Under the pieces are notes generated by a model, which saw nothing but the letters and a program-made list of their open reading frames with translations, searched no databases and was not told the origin of the DNA. From DATEVL01 sp035281845 (lineage in GTDB: Bacteria > Chloroflexota > Anaerolineae > Anaerolineales > E44-bin32), in contig DATEVL010000113.1 in assembly GCA_035281845.1 (NCBI GenBank), positions 1-5,554 of the forward strand: a DNA stretch of 5,554 nt. Direction: 5' to 3'. Positions within the stretch are counted from its first letter, which is position 1. Each line of letters starts with the position of its first letter. Shown in pieces: positions 1 through 4,696 of this stretch. The translations under genes were made by a program, and so were the position numbers.

Positions 1-5
1 CTCGC

Positions 6-34
6 TTGACGCTCTCCCGCGGCCCAAGTAGAAT
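6..34 (+). promoter_or_regulatory. Sigma-70-like promoter for the small membrane protein gene
   Basis: A -35 box TTGACG (6-11, 5 of 6 consensus bases) and a -10 box TAGAAT (29-34, 5 of 6) are separated by an ideal 17-base spacer. Transcription would begin near base 41, giving a leader of about 30 bases before the ATG at 72. This is the best promoter match I found in the window. It also argues against translation starting at the in-frame TTG at base 6, which would lie inside the -35 box. The call is from sequence match only. Confidence 0.6.
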
Positions 35-71
35 TCGGCCATCCTGGTCGGCCGAGGAGCCTGCGGACCCC

Positions 72-269
72 ATGAACGTGCGGCGCGCTATCGTCTGGAT
101 GGTCTCGATCGTCTTCGGCCTGGTCAATGCGGCCGCGGTGATCCTGCTGTTCGACACGACCCTCGAGAAGTTCTCCACGGTCAATGCCTTCCTCGTCTTC
201 ATTTCATTCGCCGCGCTAGCCTTCATTTGGCTCGACTTCATCTTTCGCACAAAGTACTTGCGGAGCTGA
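72..269 (+). CDS. Small two-helix membrane protein of unknown function (65 aa)
   Basis: I do not recognise a named family. The 65-residue product has two clear hydrophobic segments, about residues 7-27 (IVWMVSIVFGLVNAAAVILLF) shortened here to IVWMVSIVFGLVNAAAVILL, and about residues 38-58. They are joined by a short polar loop (DTTLEKFST). Basic residues R4-R5 at the N-terminus and R59, K61 and R64 at the C-terminus predict both ends in the cytoplasm by the positive-inside rule. I chose the ATG at 72 because a GAGGAG ribosome-binding-like sequence lies at 54-59 (12-base gap, slightly long), and because a good promoter at 6-34 rules out the longer TTG-started frame. It precedes fabF on the same strand by 140 bases and could be co-transcribed with it. 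Function is unknown; membrane location is inferred. Confidence 0.75.
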   Translation: MNVRRAIVWMVSIVFGLVNAAAVILLFDTTLEKFSTVNAFLVFISFAALAFIWLDFIFRTKYLRS

Positions 270-397
270 GCGCGCGCATTTTCGCAACCGCCTCCCAAGG
301 GCCTCGCCTGCCGACGGGGCCGCTGCGTAAGATGTGGGTCGGGCTCTGAGCGTGTCGGCACTCCGCGCTGAAACGAAGGCGATCGGAGTCGCGCGAC

Positions 398-401
398 GGA
401 G
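398..401 (+). promoter_or_regulatory. Shine-Dalgarno site of fabF
   Basis: GGAG lies 8 bases before the ATG at 410, which is good spacing and supports that start. The rest of the 270-409 spacer shows no strong promoter or terminator; a TAAGAT at 328-333 has no convincing -35 partner. fabF may therefore be transcribed from the promoter at 6-34 or from an unrecognised one. Confidence 0.6.
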
Positions 402-409
402 ACGACAGG

Positions 410-1678
410 ATGCAGCCAAACGGTAATTCCCGAGTCGTCGTTACGGGGTTCGGCCTGATTACCCCGATCGGGACCGGCGTCGATGCCTTTTGGGACAGTT
501 TGAAGAACGGGCGCGGCGGGGTCCGGCGTATTACGCAGTTCGACCCCAGCTCGTTGACCTCGCAGATCGCCGGCGAAGTGCCGGACTTCGATCCCGGCGT
601 CTACCTCAACCGCAAAGACGCCCGGCGCATGTCGCGGGCCAGCCAGTTTGCCGTGGGCGCCGCTCAACTCGCCGTCCAGGACGCCGGGCTGACGATCGAT
701 GAAAGCAATCGCGAAGATGTCGGCGTCCTGATCGCCAGCGGGGCCAGCTCACCTCTCGAATCCGAATCGATGGTCCGCGACTTCGACCGGGGCGGCTACG
801 GCAAGATCAATCCTTTTCATGTCACCGGATCGCTGCCGAACATGCCGTCATGTCAGGTGGCGATCCACTACGGACTGCTCGGCTACACCAGCTCCGTCTG
901 CACCGCCTGCGCCGCGGGCTCCCAGGCGATCGGAGAATCGGCGGAAGTGATCCGGCGTGGCGAGGCCAGCGTGATGCTGGCCGGCGGCACCGAGGGTCCC
1001 ATCGCCATCACCTGCGTGGCCGGCTTCTGCTCTCTGCGGGCGGTTTCGACACGCAACGACGATCCGCTGCGCGCCTCACGCCCCTTCGACGCCGGGCGCG
1101 ACGGATTCATCCTCAGCGAGGGATCGGGCGTGGTCGTGCTGGAATCGCTTACGCACGCTCAGCGCCGCGGGGCCCGCATCTACGCCGAACTGATCGGCTA
1201 TGCTTCGACTTGCGATGCCTACCACGTGACCGCACCCGAACCGCACGGCCGCGGCGCCGCCCGGGCGATGAAGCGCGCCCTGCAGCGGGCCGGCGTCGAA
1301 CCCGACAAGATTGACTACATCAATGCCCACGCCACCAGCACGGAGGTCGGCGATGCCGCCGAGACCCTGGCGGTCAAGACCGTGTTCGGCGAACGGGCTT
1401 ACTCCGTTCCGGTCAGCTCCACCAAGTCCATGACGGGTCATATGACGACCGCCGCCGGCGCCGTCGAGGCGGCCGCCGCCATCCTGGCGATGCGTCACAG
1501 CCTGATTCCGCCGACGATCAACTACGAGACGCCGGACCCGGTCTGCGACCTGGACTACGTCCCCAACCAGGCGCGCCCGGCCGAGCTCGAGATGGTGATG
1601 TCGAATTCGTTCGGCTTCGGGGGAATCAACAGCGTGCTGATCTTCCGCCGGCCGGACGGGATCGCCGAAGCGGGCTAG
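410..1678 (+). CDS. fabF: Beta-ketoacyl-ACP synthase II (FabF/KAS II family)
   Basis: This condensing enzyme of type II fatty acid synthesis joins malonyl-ACP to a growing acyl-ACP with loss of CO2, in the cytoplasm. The 422-residue length is close to the usual ~410-420 for FabF. The thiolase fold is complete. The acyl-accepting Cys is C167 in VCTACAAGS. The two active-site histidines are H307 (NAHATST) and H344 (KSMTGHMTTAAGAVEA), with the conserved K339. The STRNDDPLRASRPFD and DGFILSEGSG blocks are at about 213-240, and the glycine-rich SFGFGG gating loop is at 400-405. Unusual details are Ala308 where most relatives have Gly (HGTST) and TT at 346-347 where LG is common (HLLGAAGA). Neither removes a catalytic residue. 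No acpP, fabD or fabG is adjacent, although they often are in bacteria. A secondary-metabolism ketosynthase is possible but less likely, because no partner genes are visible. Confidence 0.95.
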   Translation: MQPNGNSRVVVTGFGLITPIGTGVDAFWDSLKNGRGGVRRITQFDPSSLTSQIAGEVPDFDPGVYLNRKDARRMSRASQFAVGAAQLAVQDAGLTIDESNREDVGVLIASGASSPLESESMVRDFDRGGYGKINPFHVTGSLPNMPSCQVAIHYGLLGYTSSVCTACAAGSQAIGESAEVIRRGEASVMLAGGTEGPIAITCVAGFCSLRAVSTRNDDPLRASRPFDAGRDGFILSEGSGVVVLESLTHAQRRGARIYAELIGYASTCDAYHVTAPEPHGRGAARAMKRALQRAGVEPDKIDYINAHATSTEVGDAAETLAVKTVFGERAYSVPVSSTKSMTGHMTTAAGAVEAAAAILAMRHSLIPPTINYETPDPVCDLDYVPNQARPAELEMVMSNSFGFGGINSVLIFRRPDGIAEAG

Positions 1679-1885
1679 CACCAACGATCGAAAGCGGTTC
1701 CTGATTCCCCGACGGGAGATCCCCCGAAGGATTGCCTCCATGCCCTCCGGGATTCTGTGGGTCAGTTGCGCGCAGGGCGCCGCACAGGGGCGAAGCCAAG
1801 CCCTGCGACCGGCTTAAGCCACCGCCCCTCGTACGCCGCGCGGCTTCGCGACAACCGCATCCCCTGGCTCCGCCCGCCCACGCCG

Positions 1886-1916
1886 CTTCGCCCTCGACAG
1901 GGCGCCAAGGGCGGCG
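1886..1916 (+). repeat. 31-base GC-rich repeat, copy 1
   Basis: The unit begins CTTCGCCCT and ends AGGGCGGCG. It contains a 6-bp stem CGCCCT/AGGGCG at 1889-1904 around the loop CGAC. It matches copy 2 (1976-2006) at 28 of 31 positions and the inverted copy at 4543-4573 at 30 of 31, by my base-by-base comparison. Confidence 0.85.
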
Positions 1917-1924
1917 TCCTGTCG

Positions 1925-1945
1925 AGGACACCGCCTCGGTGTCCT
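1925..1945. repeat. Perfect 9-bp hairpin
   Basis: AGGACACCG and CGGTGTCCT are perfectly complementary around the 3-base loop CCT. An alternative weaker hairpin, GTCCT-GTCG-AGGAC (1916-1929), shares the left arm, so the two are mutually exclusive. There is no T-run on either side, so a standard intrinsic terminator is not supported. Confidence 0.7.
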
Positions 1946-1997
1946 GGCGAGGATGCCCCTTCGCCCTCTACTCCCCTTCGCCCTCTTCAGGGCGCCA
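1946..1997 (+). repeat. 52-base tandem unit, copy A
   Basis: It aligns without gaps to 2010-2061, offset 64 bases, with 43 of 52 positions identical. Shared blocks include GCGAGGA, TTCGCCCTCTAC and AGGGCGCCA. It overlaps the start of 31-base copy 2, so the two repeat descriptions cover parts of one larger, degenerate unit. Confidence 0.7.
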
Positions 1998-2006
1998 AGG
2001 GCGGTG
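1976..2006 (+). repeat. 31-base GC-rich repeat, copy 2
   Basis: It starts exactly 90 bases after copy 1. The three differences from copy 1 are two in the loop (CTTC instead of CGAC, at loop positions 2 and 3) and one near the right end (GGTG instead of GGCG). The stem CGCCCT/AGGGCG (1979-1994) is intact. On exact base count, 28 of 31 positions are identical to copy 1. Confidence 0.8.
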
Positions 2007-2009
2007 CCC

Positions 2010-2061
2010 AGCGAGGACGCCGTTTCGCCCTCTACGCCCCTATGCCCTCTATAGGGCGCCA
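2010..2061 (+). repeat. 52-base tandem unit, copy B
   Basis: This is the second copy of the unit at 1946-1997, 43 of 52 identical. Its right part carries a partial 31-base repeat: stem GCCCT/AGGGC at 2044-2057 with loop CTAT, followed by GCC. After that it departs into ACGCCC instead of AAGGGC. Confidence 0.7.
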
Positions 2062-2124
2062 CGCCCTTCGGCGCACACCCAGGGTGCACCGAAGGGGTCC
2101 CCGAAGGGCGGCGCCCTGGAGAGG
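2046..2124. repeat. Large imperfect inverted repeat between convergent genes
   Basis: Bases 2046-2071 can pair with 2101-2124. Fifteen positions (CCTCTATAGGGCGCC against GGCGCCCTGGAGAGG) have two mismatches; then comes a 2-base bulge, then nine perfect pairs (GCCCTTCGG against CCGAAGGGC), leaving a 29-base loop. A competing inner hairpin uses 2064-2080 and 2081-2096. The right arm (2110-2124) matches the inverted repeat copy at 4553-4567 in 14 of 15 positions, so this structure seems to have formed from two oppositely oriented repeat copies. It may block transcription from either side, but there is no T-run. Confidence 0.7.
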
Positions 2125-2202
2125 AGGCTAGTGGGCGGCGGGCCGCTGGTGCCATGCAGGTGAGCACTCCGGGGGCGAAATGACAGACAGAGGAGCCACG
2201 CT

Positions 2203-2219
2203 ACCGGGGAGGACCCGGT
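2203..2219 (-). terminator. Hairpin just after the receiver gene
   Basis: ACCGGG-GAGGA-CCCGGT forms a perfect 6-bp stem with a 5-base loop, beginning 4 bases beyond the minus-strand stop codon at 2224-2226. Position and strength suit a transcription end for the kinase-receiver operon. The following minus-strand bases (AGCGTGG) contain no U-run, so termination would have to be Rho-dependent or assisted by the downstream repeat structures. Confidence 0.4.
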
Positions 2220-2223
2220 CAGG

Positions 2224-2646
2224 TTAGGAGCGGTCCCCGAGGATGTACTGGAGCAACTCTTCGGTGTGGATGTCTTTGAGCAGGTAGACGGAGGCGCCCG
2301 CCCTCTTGGCGGCGGCCTCTTCCCACTCGGTCGGATAGGAAGTCAGGACGACCACCCGGAGCGGCTCCGGCGCCGCCGAGAACTGGCGCACCAACTCCAA
2401 TCCCATCCCGTCGCCGCGTTTGATTTCCACCAGGACGACGTCGGCTCCGGCCTCCTGCGCCGCTTGCAGCGCACGTGAGGCCTCCCCCGACTCCCCGACA
2501 ACGGCGACCGACATCGTGCGCGCCAGTCGATCGGCCAGGGCGTGGCGGACCGACTCTCGTTCGTCGAGGATGTAGATGCGGGGGGGGCCCACCCCCTTGC
2601 CAGAACGGCGGGGCGGGTTCAGTGGAGTCGAAGAGGCGGCGCTCAT
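2224..2646 (-). CDS. Single-domain NarL-type receiver protein with Glu at the phosphorylation site
   Basis: The 140-residue product is a CheY-like receiver domain preceded by about 22 proline/serine-rich residues. The acidic pocket is D28-E29 (YILDERESVR), the switch Thr is T102 (VVVLTSY) and the conserved Lys is K124 (VYLLKDI, typical of the NarL family). Where the phospho-accepting Asp should lie, the sequence is DVVLVEIKRGDGMG: E74 replaces Asp. The usual Pro four residues on is Gly (G78). NarL-type regulators normally continue into a DNA-binding helix-turn-helix; here the protein ends right after the receiver (YILGDRS), and I saw no helix-turn-helix in the bases beyond the stop. It follows the kinase by 72 bases in the same reading frame. 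The start is uncertain: ATG at 2646 has no nearby ribosome-binding site, and a GTG at codon 19 is an alternative. It may signal by protein contact, possibly in a constitutive state; that is inference. Confidence 0.85.
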   Translation of the reverse strand: MSAASSTPLNPPRRSGKGVGPPRIYILDERESVRHALADRLARTMSVAVVGESGEASRALQAAQEAGADVVLVEIKRGDGMGLELVRQFSAAPEPLRVVVLTSYPTEWEEAAAKRAGASVYLLKDIHTEELLQYILGDRS

Positions 2647-2690
2647 CGTTGGGTCCAGTGTAGGCGCCGCAACCTGCTCTTTTTCAGTGT

Positions 2691-2697
2691 CCTCCTT
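2691..2697 (-). promoter_or_regulatory. Strong but misplaced Shine-Dalgarno sequence in the kinase-receiver gap
   Basis: On the minus strand AAGGAGG is a full-strength ribosome-binding sequence, but it lies 44 bases before the receiver ATG. No ATG, GTG or TTG sits 5-10 bases downstream. A CTG 3 bases away, or a TTG 18 bases away, would open a tiny frame (ending HWTQR) whose TGA overlaps the receiver start as ATGA. That would allow translational coupling, but it is speculative. It may equally be an accident of GAA/GGA-rich linker codons. Confidence 0.35.
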
Positions 2698-2718
2698 CCC
2701 GAGCTCCCCGGCCGCCTG

Positions 2719-4458
2719 TCACGCGGCAGGCTCACCGGCCGGCGGCGGATAGTCGCCCGACAACGGCAGGCGCACGGTGACCGTCGTGCCCTCGCCGGGG
2801 CCGGAGACGATCTCGACGTGCGCCCCCATCGCGTGGCCTCGCTCGACAATGTTGGACAACCCGTGGCCGAGCAGAGTCGGGGTCGCATCCGCCGGGAAGC
2901 CAAGGCCGTTATCGATGACCTGCAGGACCGCGTCGCCGTCCTCGCCGCGCAGGCTTACCCATACTCGTGTCGCGTGAGCGTGTTTGGCGACGTTGGCCAG
3001 CGCCTCCTGGGAGATGTGGAACATCCCCGAGCGGACGACCGGGTCCAGCTCGCGCGCCACGGAGGCGTCGGCGAGCAGCTCTGTCTCGACCATGGTGTTG
3101 GCCCGAAATTCATTCGCAAGGCGTCCCAGCGCGGCCTCCAGGTCGTCCAGCCGCACCCGGCTGGGTTGCAGGTCGAGGATGTAGGCCCGAATATCCCGGA
3201 TGACTTCGTTCAACCGGTCAATGGCCTGGGCCAACCCCGCCTCGCTCTGTTGTTGGTCGGAGCGCAGCTGCAGCTTGGCCGAGTCGAGGGTCAGGCCGAC
3301 GGCGTAGATCGACTGGATGATTCCGTCGTGCAGGTCCATCGCGATCCGTTCGCGTTCTTCCAGCACGGCCACCCGACGCGCCTGGCGGTACAAGCGAGCG
3401 TTCTCGACGGCGACTCCGACGCCGGCGCCGATCGCCTCAAGCAACCCGATCTCCTCCAGTCGCAGCGGCCTCTCGCCCTGGAAAGCCAGGCTCATGACTC
3501 CGACGACCTGAGCCCTCGCTTTGAGCGGCACCGAGATCAAGGTGCCGAATCCAGCCTCGATGATCGAACGGCGAAGGAACTCAGGTTCCTGCGCCAGATT
3601 CGTCGTCCACATCGCCTTGCCGGTCGCCGCCACTTGCCCTATCAAACCTTCGCCCGTGCGGAAACGACTGACCTCCCAGAAGGCGTGTTCGGCGATCCCA
3701 CGGTGGACGGCCAGGGCGAACTCATTCTGGTCTTCGGCGCGCAAGAAGACCTCTCCGGCATGCGCCCCAAACAAGGTTACGACACGATCGAGGATTCCCT
3801 GCAGGAGCGGATCCAGCTCGACGGCCGTGCTGACCGCCGTGCTCAGAGAATTCACCAGCTCCAGCTCGCGGTTGCGATGGGCCAGTTCCCCTTCACGCTC
3901 TTGCACCTGCCGATAGAGCCGGGCATTTTCCAAGGCGGCGGCCGCATGAGCGGCCAGCAGCTCGATCAGACTTTGATCCTCTTCGCTGAACTCGTCGGCG
4001 CCGCCGCGCTGGGTGAGGTAGATCTGCCCGACCGGACGACCGAAGGCGGAAATGGGGACCCCCAGAAACGAGCGCATCCCAGGATGCCCCGCCGGGAACC
4101 CGGCCGCACGGGGATGCTTCGTCAGATCGGGAACACGAATCGACCGGCCCGTCCGGTAGACTTCCCCGATCAACCCCCGGCCGACCGGGGGGTGGGGGAT
4201 GCTTGCGATCTCCTCCTCGGTCATCCCTTCCGTGAGAAACGTAGCCAGGCCACCCCGCCCGTCCGGCACTCCCAAGGCCGCGTAGCGGGCGCGCGTCAAC
4301 TCTTTCGCCGCCCGCACGATCCGGCGCAGAGTGCCTTCTAAGGAGAGATCGGTGTACAGGCTGAGGGTGGCGCGGTGGAGGGCGCGCATCCTATCGCCTT
4401 GTGGCGGAGGCGAGACGGCCGGCTTTGGCCCGGATTGTTTGCGCTTCTTCTTATCCAT
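2719..4458 (-). CDS. Soluble GAF-GAF sensor histidine kinase, DevS/NarX type
   Basis: This 579-residue cytoplasmic kinase has no signal peptide or membrane helix. Domains in order: a basic N-terminus (1-20); GAF 1 (about 37-180, ending ALENARLYRQ); a short coiled linker (183-202); GAF 2 (about 213-358, ending VENARLYRQ); HisKA_3 dimerisation domain with phospho-acceptor H377 (ERERIAMDLHDGIIQ); and an HATPase domain with N489 (EALANVAKHA), the DNGLGF box (516-521) and GHGLSN (531-536). The layout and length match the mycobacterial oxygen/redox sensors DevS and DosT. In GAF 1, H125 (GHPGMRSFLGVP) and Y147 (QIYLT) keep the 22-residue spacing that I recall between the haem ligand H149 and Y171 of DevS. 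Haem binding is possible but not shown, because this motif is also frequent in GAF domains without haem. Start ATG at 4458 follows GGAG at a 4-base gap. It forms a pair with the downstream receiver, and the long plus-strand frame opposite it is a shadow. Confidence 0.95.
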   Translation of the reverse strand: MDKKKRKQSGPKPAVSPPPQGDRMRALHRATLSLYTDLSLEGTLRRIVRAAKELTRARYAALGVPDGRGGLATFLTEGMTEEEIASIPHPPVGRGLIGEVYRTGRSIRVPDLTKHPRAAGFPAGHPGMRSFLGVPISAFGRPVGQIYLTQRGGADEFSEEDQSLIELLAAHAAAALENARLYRQVQEREGELAHRNRELELVNSLSTAVSTAVELDPLLQGILDRVVTLFGAHAGEVFLRAEDQNEFALAVHRGIAEHAFWEVSRFRTGEGLIGQVAATGKAMWTTNLAQEPEFLRRSIIEAGFGTLISVPLKARAQVVGVMSLAFQGERPLRLEEIGLLEAIGAGVGVAVENARLYRQARRVAVLEERERIAMDLHDGIIQSIYAVGLTLDSAKLQLRSDQQQSEAGLAQAIDRLNEVIRDIRAYILDLQPSRVRLDDLEAALGRLANEFRANTMVETELLADASVARELDPVVRSGMFHISQEALANVAKHAHATRVWVSLRGEDGDAVLQVIDNGLGFPADATPTLLGHGLSNIVERGHAMGAHVEIVSGPGEGTTVTVRLPLSGDYPPPAGEPAA

Positions 4459-4477
4459 CCCACTCCACCCGGCGCGG

Positions 4478-4483
4478 ATTGTA
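4478..4483 (-). promoter_or_regulatory. Candidate -10 element of the kinase operon
   Basis: On the minus strand TACAAT (5 of 6 matches to TATAAT) lies 19 bases before the kinase ATG. I found no good -35 box at 16-18 bases upstream, so this is weak. If used, the transcript leader would be only about 12 bases, still enough to include the GGAG near the start. Confidence 0.3.
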
Positions 4484-4542
4484 CAACACCCATCGAGGAT
4501 CGGCCGCTGGCCAAGCCCGCCTTGCCCTCACCCCTTCGGGTG

Positions 4543-4573
4543 CGCCGCCCTTGGCGCCCTGTAGAGGGCGAAG
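4543..4573 (-). repeat. 31-base GC-rich repeat, inverted copy
   Basis: Read on the minus strand, this copy equals copy 1 (1886-1916) at 30 of 31 bases; the single difference is in the loop (CTAC versus CGAC). The stem CGCCCT/AGGGCG occupies 4555-4570. Together with copies 1 and 2 it brackets the kinase-receiver operon in opposite orientation, about 2.6 kb apart. Confidence 0.85.
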
Positions 4574-4586
4574 GGCGTGGCAGTCT

Positions 4587-4602
4587 GCACCCCTTCGGGT
4601 GC
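4587..4602. repeat. Perfect 6-bp hairpin with CTTC loop
   Basis: GCACCC-CTTC-GGGTGC is self-complementary. A nearly identical shorter version, CACCC-CTTC-GGGTG, lies at 4529-4542, on the other side of the 31-base repeat, so the repeat is framed by two like hairpins. No T-run follows directly. Confidence 0.6.
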
Positions 4603-4696
4603 CCTGAGGAGCGTAGAGACTGAGCGAAGCCTGAGGGCTGATAGTTTTTGGAGGGTGCCGAACGTTATATGGTCGCGGCTCGACAACCCATCGCGA

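Larger units (their letters stand above)
1679..2223. other. Gene-free, repeat-rich spacer between converging genes
   Basis: These 545 bases separate fabF (plus) from the receiver gene (minus). Open frames here are arginine/proline-rich translations of repeats and show no recognisable protein. Bases 1679-1885 hold nothing I can name. From 1886 on the stretch is made of repeat units and hairpins listed separately: a 31-base repeat (1886, 1976), a 52-base tandem unit (1946, 2010), a perfect 9-bp hairpin (1925-1945) and a large inverted repeat (2046-2124). No transposase is present. The hairpins could act as terminators for both converging genes, though none is followed by a run of T. Confidence 0.7.
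4459..4696. other. Divergent spacer between kinase and mvaA, with repeats
   Basis: These 238 bases must hold the control regions of both genes. Contents, left to right: a possible kinase -10 box (4478-4483); a hairpin CACCC-CTTC-GGGTG (4529-4542); the inverted 31-base repeat (4543-4573); a second hairpin GCACCC-CTTC-GGGTGC (4587-4602); a degenerate CCCTGAGG...CCTGAGGG arm pair (4602-4637) around two GAGCG(T/A)AG copies; and an AT-richer patch (4641-4670) with TTTTT and TTATAT just before mvaA. The patch may contain the mvaA promoter (TATATG at 4666-4671), but the -35 match is poor. Confidence 0.6.

Noticed and set aside
6..71. Longer N-terminus of the small membrane protein, starting at TTG 6
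   Set aside because: The TTG is the first part of a near-consensus -35 box, and the extra 22 residues are polar and unlike the rest. ATG at 72 with GAGGAG upstream is preferred.
1886..2124. CRISPR array
   Set aside because: Repeat steps are unequal (90 and 64 bases), the bases between repeats are themselves related, copies are degenerate and inverted, and no cas gene is present.
1732..2163. Arg/Pro-rich open frames in the repeat region on both strands
   Set aside because: They are translations of the GC-rich repeats; no domain and no ribosome-binding site supports them.
2100..2223. Possible detached DNA-binding domain of the receiver beyond its stop codon
   Set aside because: None of the minus-strand frames past 2224 resembles a NarL-type helix-turn-helix (no LTxRExxVL-like stretch), so a simple frameshift does not explain the missing output domain.
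2542..4341. A 599-codon open frame on the plus strand opposite the kinase
   Set aside because: The minus strand carries every kinase motif in order (two GAF domains, H, N and G boxes). The plus-strand product is rich in Arg, Gln, Asp and His with no recognisable domain, the usual result of GC-rich third positions.
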